A stretch of DNA of 22,822 nucleotides from an uncultured Collinsella sp. (GTDB taxonomy: Bacteria; Actinomycetota; Coriobacteriia; Coriobacteriales; Coriobacteriaceae), in the NCBI GenBank assembly GCA_900544385.1, contig UQVD01000023.1:1-22822 (forward strand), in the 5' to 3' direction. Shown piece by piece: positions 6,963 to 13,238 of this stretch. The notes below the pieces were generated by a model. The model was not told where the DNA came from. It did no database searches and was given only the letters and a program-made list of their open reading frames with translations. The position numbers were made by a program, and so were the translations under genes. How positions within the stretch are numbered: the first letter of the stretch is position 1; the number at the start of each line of letters is the position of its first letter.

Positions 6963-7823
6963 TCACAGATCGAGCCTACCCTGGGGATCGGTAAAACCGT
7001 CAGTACCCTCCTTGAGTTTCTTCTCGTCTGCCTTCACGCGACGCTCGAGCTTTTTTGTATCCTCGGCAGGCGGTAGGTTCTCGGGGACAATTCCGCGGTC
7101 GATGAGGCTGCCACGCACGCTTGTGTTGTTCTCGACGTGCTCTTGCTTGATCTGGTCCAGGCCGTACAGGTCGTGTTCCTCGGCGTTGAAGGCCGTCATC
7201 GAGTTCGTAAGGTCCTTTGCTTTGATGAGGACATCGGCTAACCTGTCCGCCAATGCCGCGCTCTTGGGTACGCCGAGCTGCTGCTTCATTTCCGCCGTGC
7301 TTCTGCCGCCGAATAACGCCTCATCGCCCTTCGACTTGATGATCGCGAATCCTTTGGAGTCCACGCCGCGTTTGAACGCAATACCCGAGAGCTGTTTCTC
7401 TGAATCGGATAGCGAGTGACGCGCCTGCAAGTGCTGAATCTCTGCGAAGCGCTGCTCTATGAGCTCTTGGCGGCGCGTCTGCACGGCAAAGTATGCCTGG
7501 GCGAGCGCGATCTCTGGCTTGTTTGAATCTCCGTTCTGTGCGATTAAATAGCATGCATAGCGCGTAAGTTTGTAGTCTTTAACCGCGCGAGCGGCGACAC
7601 CGGCAGTTACCATTTTCGTGGTGTCACGAAAATGGGAATCAACTGGAGTTTTGTTTGTTTCGCATGAGACTTTTGCCCTCTTAACAACTTCGGCGAAGTT
7701 CTCCCATCGAGTGTACCCCATGGGTTCCATTAAATCGCGTGCGAGCCAATACTCAACGCCGTCTTTCACATTGGCGTAGCTATCAAGTTCGATACGCCAC
7801 TTCTCGATATCTCTCCTGTCCAT
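6963..7823 (-). CDS. dinD: DNA-damage-inducible protein D (DinD)
   Basis: This 286-residue protein fits the DinD family; E. coli DinD is SOS-induced and inhibits RecA filament activities. The N-terminal BRO-N-like part reads VEYWLARDLMEPMGYTRWENF (about 23-43). The most diagnostic block is RYACYLIAQNGD...KPEIALAQAYFAVQTRRQEL (about 88-121). Towards the C-terminus is KLERRVKADEKKLKEG. Length is close to that of the E. coli protein. The ATG has GGAGGAGAT just upstream. It lies next to tRNA-Lys, and its coding sequence looks more A+T-rich than the suf genes, so horizontal acquisition is plausible. It is alone; no phage gene is adjacent. Confidence 0.9.
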   Translation of the reverse strand: MDRRDIEKWRIELDSYANVKDGVEYWLARDLMEPMGYTRWENFAEVVKRAKVSCETNKTPVDSHFRDTTKMVTAGVAARAVKDYKLTRYACYLIAQNGDSNKPEIALAQAYFAVQTRRQELIEQRFAEIQHLQARHSLSDSEKQLSGIAFKRGVDSKGFAIIKSKGDEALFGGRSTAEMKQQLGVPKSAALADRLADVLIKAKDLTNSMTAFNAEEHDLYGLDQIKQEHVENNTSVRGSLIDRGIVPENLPPAEDTKKLERRVKADEKKLKEGTDGFTDPQGRLDL

Positions 7824-7851
7824 ATCTCCTCCTCGCTGGTCTATTTTCTAT

Positions 7852-7866
7852 GCGGGCTTTGCCCGC
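7852..7866 (-). repeat. Short hairpin in the dinD leader
   Basis: GCGGGC (7852-7857) pairs with GCCCGC (7861-7866) around a 3-nt loop, between the putative promoter and the ribosome binding site of dinD. Its function is unknown. Confidence 0.4.
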
Positions 7867-7884
7867 TCTGTATTCAGAATAAGG

Positions 7885-7900
7885 ATACGCTGTCGTGCGG
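7885..7900 (-). promoter_or_regulatory. Short inverted repeat upstream of dinD
   Basis: On the minus strand TGTC-N5-GACA lies just upstream of a -10-like TATTCT, about 70 nt before the dinD start. It could be an operator, for example for LexA, but it does not match a LexA box I can name with certainty. Confidence 0.25.
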
Positions 7901-7906
7901 ACACGA

Positions 7907-7942
7907 ATGGGCCCCGTGCTGCTTCGAGCTCACGGGGCCCAT
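7907..7942 (-). terminator. GC-rich hairpin past the FAD oxidoreductase gene
   Basis: A perfect 12-bp stem, ATGGGCCCCGTG (7907-7918) with CACGGGGCCCAT (7931-7942), and a 12-nt loop. It lies 42 nt past the oxidoreductase stop. No T-tract follows on either strand, so it may be a 3'-end stabiliser or a U-tract-less terminator. Confidence 0.5.
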
Positions 7943-7984
7943 GGATATCGATTGGTTGTGTTCTGCTTTAGATAGGTGTCCGGT

Positions 7985-9511
7985 TTAATCCGCTCGATAG
8001 TGCGACCCGAGACTTTCAGTTCGCTTGCGCATGGCTTTGACCATTTCCTGTGCTAGTCGAATCTGCGACTGTAGGCGGGCGAGGGCTGCGACTTCGCTGT
8101 CCTGGGCTTTCTGTGTGCTCAAGGTCGTTGCCTCCGTCTTTAAGCCCTCAAGCTCGTGTAGTGCCTCGGATAGGCCTGTTTCGGTCCTGTTGATCATGCA
8201 AAAGGTGCTCATCGTGTGCCTAAGGCTGTGTGTCAGGCGTTCGGCATCTGTTGTGGCAATGCCGTACTGGGGGAGGGTGATATCCGCCTTCAGGGCCGCC
8301 TCAGGCTCTTTCTGCGCTGTGAGGGCTGCCGATGCGCCCGCGATACGTCCGAATACGATGCCGTTGGCGCTTGACAAGCCACCAATGCGGTCGGCGCCGT
8401 GCATGCCGCCTGTCGCCTCGCCGCAAGCGTAGAGGCCCTCAACGCCCGTGTGCGCGGTCTTATCGATCTTGATGCCGCCGTTAGCGGCGTGGGCATACAT
8501 CGCAACGCGCATCTCGTCGGTCGGCGCGATGCCGTGCTCGTCTTGCAGCCAGGTGGCAAAGGTCTGCACAAACTCTGGGACATCCTCGCGGGGGAAGTCG
8601 TAGTGGAGTGCCAGGCCTTCGACACCTGCCTGATCGATGACGAGATCGATAGCGCGGGAGGCCAAGCGTGACGTGAAGGGACCATATCCAGAGCGCTGCT
8701 CGAGCAGGTCGTCCAGCTTGTCGTCGGCAATATCTACCGGCTGGTCTACATGCACGTAGCGCCAGGTTTTCTCGTTGAAGACCAAGTTACGCCTGGGCTC
8801 GATGAAGCCAGGCATCATCTGCATGAACTCTATATTAGTAAGTGTTGCGCCGTGCGCCAGTGCGATGGCCTGCGAGGAGCTGAGCACATCAGCCGACGTA
8901 AGGCTGCGCTCGAACAGGCCGCCTGTGCCACCGGCTGCGATGATCGTGGCCTTGGCAGCAAAGGGCACGATTCGATTTTCGGTAAGGTCGTAGAGTACGG
9001 TTCCGGTTATTCTGCCGTTCGTGTCCTCAACAAGGTCGATAAGCTCATGGCGGGGGAGCAGGCGAATGCCGAGCGACTCGATCCAGGTCGTCAGAGCGTC
9101 CTCAAGGGGCTTGCGGGTGAGGCCGCGCCACATGCGCGTCTTGTGGTCAAAGCAGGGGATAAATTGCTTTTGTTGAGCACTCTTGGCGCTTTGCGGACGC
9201 TGGAGCTCAACGCCCAGGTCTTGCTCGAGCCAGTCAATCGCTTGGGGAATGCCGTGGACGAACGTTTGGACGAGTTCGGGGTCGGCAACGCCGCCGCCGA
9301 CGGCCAGGATGGTGTCGATGAGGTCCTGCTCGTCGTCTTCGTCGACGGGACCGATGAGGCCGAGGCCCCAGGTACCCGGGAAGAAGCTCGATCCACTCAT
9401 GGTCTTGCCGGCGCTTGCCACAGTGACGGTTGCACCCGTGCGTGCCGCTTCGATGGCGGCACAAAGGCCCGCAATGCCAGATCCAATTACCAGTACATCA
9501 GTCGATTCCAT
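7985..9511 (-). CDS. FAD-dependent oxidoreductase, aspartate oxidase/fumarate reductase flavoprotein family
   Basis: The start at 9511 (MESTDVLVIG) is chosen because AAAGGA lies about 7 nt upstream and the dinucleotide-binding fold begins at once; it gives 508 residues. The FAD-binding motif is GSGIAG (10-15). Family features are IIAAGGTGGLFERS, a Gly-rich cofactor segment GLYACGEATGGMHGADRIGG and SSANGIVFGRIAG near residues 390-415. The C-terminal helical part is about 100 residues. There is no signal peptide, Tat motif or CxxCH haem motif, so it is probably a cytoplasmic soluble enzyme. NadB proper is possible, but no nadA or nadC is nearby. The substrate is therefore left open. An unusual flavoprotein of the many found in Coriobacteriia is equally likely. 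Confidence 0.85.
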   Translation of the reverse strand: MESTDVLVIGSGIAGLCAAIEAARTGATVTVASAGKTMSGSSFFPGTWGLGLIGPVDEDDEQDLIDTILAVGGGVADPELVQTFVHGIPQAIDWLEQDLGVELQRPQSAKSAQQKQFIPCFDHKTRMWRGLTRKPLEDALTTWIESLGIRLLPRHELIDLVEDTNGRITGTVLYDLTENRIVPFAAKATIIAAGGTGGLFERSLTSADVLSSSQAIALAHGATLTNIEFMQMMPGFIEPRRNLVFNEKTWRYVHVDQPVDIADDKLDDLLEQRSGYGPFTSRLASRAIDLVIDQAGVEGLALHYDFPREDVPEFVQTFATWLQDEHGIAPTDEMRVAMYAHAANGGIKIDKTAHTGVEGLYACGEATGGMHGADRIGGLSSANGIVFGRIAGASAALTAQKEPEAALKADITLPQYGIATTDAERLTHSLRHTMSTFCMINRTETGLSEALHELEGLKTEATTLSTQKAQDSEVAALARLQSQIRLAQEMVKAMRKRTESLGSHYRAD

Positions 9512-9698
9512 CGGATTCCTTTCTCGTCCGGCGCATTGTCGCACGGGTGATCGGCAATGGGGCCGCAAAGACCCGGCAAATCGGTAAAGGGCAAATATGG
9601 CAGGTGGGCGTCATGGACGCTCTGACGCTCCATCTCATCACATCTTGTATTTCGCCCCAACTGATATATCGGCATTAGCTACCCTGCGACAGCGCAAA

Positions 9699-9732
9699 CA
9701 AAAAGAGCCGCTACCCGGGTGGGTAGCGGCTC
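9699..9732 (-). terminator. Terminator of the GGGtGRT/NifU-like operon
   Basis: A perfect 12-bp stem, GAGCCGCTACCC (9705-9716) with GGGTAGCGGCTC (9721-9732), has a 4-nt loop. On the minus strand it is followed by TTTTTGTTT. It lies 35 nt after the GGGtGRT stop codon. Confidence 0.93.
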
Positions 9733-9767
9733 CAAAGCTCAACTATATGAGCATCGCGCGGGCGCGA

Positions 9768-10772
9768 TTAGGCCTTGAGGGCCTCCTCGACGGCGACAGC
9801 GCAGGCGACGGTGGCACCGACCATGGGGTTGTTGCCCATGCCGATGAGACCCATCATGTCAACGTGCGCAGGCACGGAGGAAGAACCGGCGAACTGGGCG
9901 TCGGAGTGCATGCGGCCCATGGTGTCGGTCATGCCGTAAGAGGCAGGGCCGGCGCCCATGTTGTCCGGGTGCAGGGTACGGCCAGTGCCGCCACCAGAAG
10001 CGACGGAGAAGTACTTCTTGCCAGCCTCGAGGCGCTCCTTCTTGTAGGTGCCAGCGACGGGGTGCTGGAAGCGCGTGGGGTTGGTGGAGTTACCGGTGAT
10101 CGAGATGTCGACGTTCTCGTGCCACATGATGGCAACGCCCTCGCGGACGTCGTCGGCGCCGTAGCAGTTGACGGCGGCGCGGGGACCATCGGAGTAGGGG
10201 ATGGTCTCGACGACCTTGAGCTCACCCGTGAAGTAGTCGAACTGGGTCTTCACGTAGGTGAAGCCGTTGATGCGGGCGATGATCTGAGCAGCGTCCTTGC
10301 CCAGACCGTTGAGGATGACGCGCAGCGGCTTCTTGCGAGCCTTGTTGGCGTTCAGAGCCAGGCCGATAGCGCCCTCGGCGGCAGCGAAGGACTCGTGACC
10401 GGCCAGGAAGGCGAAGCACTCGGTGTCGTCGGAGAGCAGCATAGCGCCCAGGTTGCCGTGGCCCAGACCGACCTTGCGGTCCTCGGCGACGGAGCCGGGA
10501 ACGGTGAAGGCCTGGATGCCCTCGCCGATGATGGCGGCAGCCTCAGAAGCGGACTTGGCGCCACGCTTGACAGCGAGAGCGCAACCGAGGGTGTAGGCCC
10601 ACTCGGCGTTCTGGAAGGCGATAGACTGGGTGTTGTTGACGATCTCACGCGGGTTGAAGCCCTTGTCGGTGCAGATCTGCAGAGCTTCCTCGAGGGAGGC
10701 GATGCCGTTGTCGGCGAGGCACTTGTTGATCTTGTCAGCGCGGCGCTCGTAACCTTCGAACGTAACAGTCAT
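9768..10772 (-). CDS. GGGtGRT protein, conserved family linked to Fe-S scaffold
   Basis: This 334-residue protein matches the conserved 'GGGtGRT protein' family, named after its motif; here GGGTGRT lies at residues 260-266. Other conserved-looking stretches are GHGNLGAMLLSDDTECFAFL, NGFTYVKTQFDYFTGEL and PAHVDMMGLIGMGNNPMVGAT. No signal peptide or membrane segment is present; cysteines occur at about 18, 34, 64, 119, 203 and 324. The biochemical role of the family is, to my knowledge, not established. The gene starts 18 nt after the stop of the NifU-like scaffold gene, with GGGAGGG as ribosome site. This pairing suggests a joint role in Fe-S or metal-cofactor chemistry. Confidence is high for the family and low for function. 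Confidence 0.9.
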   Translation of the reverse strand: MTVTFEGYERRADKINKCLADNGIASLEEALQICTDKGFNPREIVNNTQSIAFQNAEWAYTLGCALAVKRGAKSASEAAAIIGEGIQAFTVPGSVAEDRKVGLGHGNLGAMLLSDDTECFAFLAGHESFAAAEGAIGLALNANKARKKPLRVILNGLGKDAAQIIARINGFTYVKTQFDYFTGELKVVETIPYSDGPRAAVNCYGADDVREGVAIMWHENVDISITGNSTNPTRFQHPVAGTYKKERLEAGKKYFSVASGGGTGRTLHPDNMGAGPASYGMTDTMGRMHSDAQFAGSSSVPAHVDMMGLIGMGNNPMVGATVACAVAVEEALKA

Positions 10773-10790
10773 AGTTATTTCCCTCCCTTT

Positions 10791-11525
10791 CTACTCGTGA
10801 ACCGGGAACACGCTGGCGACGGAGTGAGTCTCCTCGTCGGTGCGCGGGTCGATGTACTTGGCAGCGTTCTCCCACTGACCATAGTGGCCCATAGCGCCAG
10901 CGATGGCCTCCTCGGGGGTCTTGCCGGCCTTGACGGCGTCGGTGAACTTGCCGAGGTTCAGGAACTCGAATGCAATGATCTCGTTCTTGTCGTTGAGAGC
11001 CATGCGGGTGACGTAGCCCTGAGCGAGCTCGAGGTAACGAGCGCCCTTGGCCTTGGTGCCGAACATGGTGCCGACCTGAGAGCGAAGGCCCTTGCCGAGG
11101 TCGTCGAGGGAGGCGCCCACGGGCAGGCCGCCCTCGGAGAACGCGGTCTGGCTGCGGCCGTAGACGATCTGCAGGAAGATCTCGCGCATAGCAACGTTGA
11201 TGGCGTCGCAGACGAGGTCGGTGTTGAGAGCCTCGAGGATGGTCTTACCGGGAAGGATCTCGGAAGCCATAGCGGCAGAGTGGGTCATACCCGAGCAGCC
11301 GATGGTCTCAACGAGGGCCTCCTCGATGATGCCGTCCTTGACGTTCAGCGTGAGCTTGCAGGCGCCCTGCTGAGGTGCGCACCAACCCACACCGTGCGTA
11401 AGACCGGAGATGTCGGAAATCTCCTTAGCCTGGACCCACTTGCCCTCCTCGGGGATGGGTGCGGGGCCGTGGTATGCACCCTTGGCAACGGGGCACATGT
11501 TCTCCACTTCCTGTGAGTACTGCAT
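10791..11525 (-). CDS. NifU-like iron-sulfur cluster assembly scaffold protein
   Basis: This 244-residue protein belongs to the NifU-N/IscU-like group found beside GGGtGRT proteins. The start MQYSQEVENM at 11525 has GAGGAGAG immediately upstream; longer in-frame extensions lack a ribosome site. Candidate cluster-ligand cysteines are C49 and C56 (HGVGWCAPQQGACKLTL), C77 (ETIGCSGMTHSAAM) and C106 (TDLVCDAI). This resembles the three-Cys pattern of IscU/SufU but with an extra N-terminal ~45 residues carrying C11. The C-terminal half (NEIIAFEFLNLGKFTDAV, then a Trp-containing tail) is not typical of SufU. It is the first gene of a two-gene operon. Whether it acts as a true scaffold is inferred from family membership. 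Confidence 0.88.
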   Translation of the reverse strand: MQYSQEVENMCPVAKGAYHGPAPIPEEGKWVQAKEISDISGLTHGVGWCAPQQGACKLTLNVKDGIIEEALVETIGCSGMTHSAAMASEILPGKTILEALNTDLVCDAINVAMREIFLQIVYGRSQTAFSEGGLPVGASLDDLGKGLRSQVGTMFGTKAKGARYLELAQGYVTRMALNDKNEIIAFEFLNLGKFTDAVKAGKTPEEAIAGAMGHYGQWENAAKYIDPRTDEETHSVASVFPVHE

Positions 11526-11928
11526 GCCTCTCCTCTCTATCGTGTTGGCGTCCCGTCTGGGGGTCGTGGCTGGCGATTGCCGGGCGACCCTTCGAAAGGG
11601 ACATGACATGCAGCCCCTATAATACCGCGAAATGCACGGAATATTCGGCGAACGGCTCAGTTTTCGTAGCGAGAAGTTCGGAAGTTTTAATTGAAACGGT
11701 TTAACTCTATGTTCTGTGGTCGTGAACTTCCGTAGAGGGGGGTCGTTTTTGGCAAGCTTTTGGTCAGCTCTTCTAAGCGTTGCAGGGGTTGACCTGTTGC
11801 AACGGTGCCGTTCGCCGCCCGTTTACTGCCTTTGGCCGCGCGAGTGTATTGTTTCGCGTGAATGTTTTGATGGCACGCTTCAATCGTGCTGTATTGGATG
11901 GCAAGCAGATCCCGGCGAAGGGAGCACC
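11526..11928. other. Intergenic region between NifU-like operon and RAYT-like gene
   Basis: This 403-nt divergent spacer holds the leader and -10 candidate of the minus-strand Fe-S operon, the GAATATTC palindrome at 11639, and a partly symmetric TTGAAACGGTTTAA at 11691-11704 that loosely resembles LacI-type operators. The plus frame of the RAYT-like gene is open back to a GTG at 11716, but that stretch lacks a ribosome site and looks non-coding. I see no RNA gene or clear promoter for the plus strand. Confidence 0.5.
11619..11624 (-). promoter_or_regulatory. Candidate -10 for the NifU-like/GGGtGRT operon
   Basis: TATTAT on the minus strand, matching 5 of 6 consensus bases. It implies a leader of about 85-90 nt. 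The -35 is poor. A palindrome GAATATTC at 11639-11646 sits in the spacer/-35 region and could be an operator. Confidence 0.4.
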
Positions 11929-12738
11929 ATGCAGCGCGTTTGGAGAACGGTTACCGGCTTTTACTATGTCTGTGCCCGCGGTACGGACAAGCAGTTCATC
12001 TTTGAGGGCGATGAAGACCGGTGGGAGTTTTTGGAGCTGATGCGCGAGTGCTGCCGCGAGGAGGGCGTGACGGTCGTTGCGTGGTGCCTTATGAACGACC
12101 ACGTGGATCTGGTACTCTCGGATTATGAGGACACGATGAGCGCGGCGATGCACCGACTGCTTTTGACGTACGCTCGTCGGTTCAACAAGCGTACCGGACG
12201 CTCCGGGCATCTGTTCCAGAACCGTTTTGACCGGCGCTCGCTCGATACCGACTGGCAGGTGATGGAGGCTATTCGCTCTGTACACGCCGATCCGCAGGAG
12301 GTGGGCATCAGTCTCATTGAGCGTTATCCCTGGAGCAGCTTTCCGGAGCATTTGTGCGCTTACGACGGTGACGCGGCCGATGTCGCGAGGGGATTTTCTG
12401 ATCCTTCTTGCGTGCTTGAGCTTTTTGGTTCTGCCGAGGGCTTTATTGCCTATTCGCTTTCGACGCCCGACGGCGGCGAACCGGCGCTGCGCGATATGAA
12501 AGAGACAGAGTGGGAACGCCACGCCTTTGCCGACAAGTTGGCGAAAAGCCTCGGGGCTCCGCTCCATGGGGTTAAAGACGCACCGCCTGCGCAGCGCGAT
12601 ACCGTTATTTTTGGATTGCACGATGCCGGTTTTACGGTGCGCCAGATTGAGCGGTATACCGGGATTGGCAAAAGTACCGTCTCTCGTATCGTGCGCGCTT
12701 ATGCGCGGGTGAAGGCACAGACTGAGCTCTCGGAATAG
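11929..12738 (+). CDS. RAYT-like Y1-transposase-domain protein with altered HUH motif and C-terminal HTH
   Basis: The ATG at 11929 has GGGAG upstream and gives 269 residues. Residues 1-130 follow the REP-associated tyrosine transposase (IS200-like) pattern: FYYVCARGTDKQFIF, then AWCLMNDHVDLVLSD, then LLLTYARRFNKRTGRSGHLFQNRF. The catalytic Tyr is present (about Y81). However, the metal-binding HUH motif usually written NHVHL reads DHVDL here (H58-V-D60). A C-terminal part (about 225-262, AGFTVRQIERYTGIGKSTVSRIVRAY) looks like a helix-turn-helix. No terminal inverted repeats mark it as a mobile element. It may be a domesticated, nuclease-weak DNA-binding protein, or still use Asp as a metal ligand. 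It is convergent with the suf operon. Confidence 0.82.
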   Translation: MQRVWRTVTGFYYVCARGTDKQFIFEGDEDRWEFLELMRECCREEGVTVVAWCLMNDHVDLVLSDYEDTMSAAMHRLLLTYARRFNKRTGRSGHLFQNRFDRRSLDTDWQVMEAIRSVHADPQEVGISLIERYPWSSFPEHLCAYDGDAADVARGFSDPSCVLELFGSAEGFIAYSLSTPDGGEPALRDMKETEWERHAFADKLAKSLGAPLHGVKDAPPAQRDTVIFGLHDAGFTVRQIERYTGIGKSTVSRIVRAYARVKAQTELSE

Positions 12739-12742
12739 AAAA

Positions 12743-12775
12743 TGGCCGAACCACTCTTGTCAAGCGATTCGGCCA
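12743..12775 (-). terminator. Terminator of the suf operon
   Basis: TGGCCGAA (12743-12750) pairs with TTCGGCCA (12768-12775), 17-nt loop. On the minus strand TTTTCTATT follows. It lies 28 nt past the sufU stop codon and just after the convergent RAYT-like gene. Confidence 0.8.
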
Positions 12776-12783
12776 ACAAAAAT

Positions 12784-12800
12784 CTTAAGATTTGGGACAA
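12784..12800 (+). repeat. 17-nt copy of the suf/Rrf2 control region
   Basis: CTTAAGATTTGGGACAA here is identical to 18214-18230, which spans the end of the spacer and the left arm of the second palindrome upstream of the Rrf2 gene. The right arm TTGTCCCA is absent here. It also overlaps a 14-bp palindrome AAATCTTAAGATTT (12780-12793), and lies 3 nt past the sufU stop codon. Confidence 0.8.
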
Positions 12801-12803
12801 GTA

Positions 12804-13238
12804 CTACTGATTATTTCGCCCCTCGAGCATGCCGTCGAGGGTGCGCCAGGCGAGCTCGGCGCATTTGACGCGGGCGGGCATGTGCGAGATGTCCTGGAGC
12901 TGGGCGGCTTCGTCCAGGTCTTCCAGGTCCTCCTCGGAGAGCTTCTCGCCGCGGATCATGGCGAGGAAGAGCTCTGCCAGGCGGCGAGCTTCCTCGACGG
13001 TCTCGCCGGTGATGAGATCGGCCATGATGTCGGCACTGGCCTGGCTGATGGCGCAGCCGTGGCCGTTAAAGGAGGCCTCCTCGATCACGTTGTTCTCGAC
13101 ACGCAGCTGCAGAGTGAGCTCGTCTCCGCAGCTGGGGTTGATGCCGTCGTGCTCGTGCGTGGGAGCATCCATCTCGTACTTGTAGTCGGGGTGCGAGTTG
13201 TGCTCCATAAATGTGGTGGAGGTGTACAGATTACCCAT
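12804..13238 (-). CDS. sufU: SufU, Zn-dependent sulfur acceptor for SufS
   Basis: This 144-residue protein accepts persulfide sulfur from the cysteine desulfurase SufS in Gram-positive SUF systems. The zinc/sulfur-site residues are visible: C37 and D39 (NPSCGDELTL), C62 (GHGCAISQASADIM) and C126 (RVKCAELAW). The spacing agrees with B. subtilis SufU (C41, D43, C66, C128). The start ATG overlaps the last 8 nt of sufS, so translation is probably coupled. An in-frame upstream extension inside sufS exists but has no support. It is the last gene of the suf operon. Confidence 0.95.
   Translation of the reverse strand: MGNLYTSTTFMEHNSHPDYKYEMDAPTHEHDGINPSCGDELTLQLRVENNVIEEASFNGHGCAISQASADIMADLITGETVEEARRLAELFLAMIRGEKLSEEDLEDLDEAAQLQDISHMPARVKCAELAWRTLDGMLEGRNNQ

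Noticed and set aside
9597..11516. Open frame of 639 codons on the plus strand
   Set aside because: It is exactly antisense to the GGGtGRT and NifU-like genes, has low-complexity Val/Gly/Asp/Leu-rich translation and no family likeness; it is a product of high-GC codon bias.
11691..11704. TTGAAACGGTTTAA as a LacI/CcpA-type operator
   Set aside because: Symmetry is only partial and no LacI-type regulator or sugar gene is adjacent.
11716..11928. N-terminal extension of the RAYT-like protein from a GTG at 11716
   Set aside because: No ribosome site, translation unlike the family, and the family's N-terminus begins right after the ATG at 11929.
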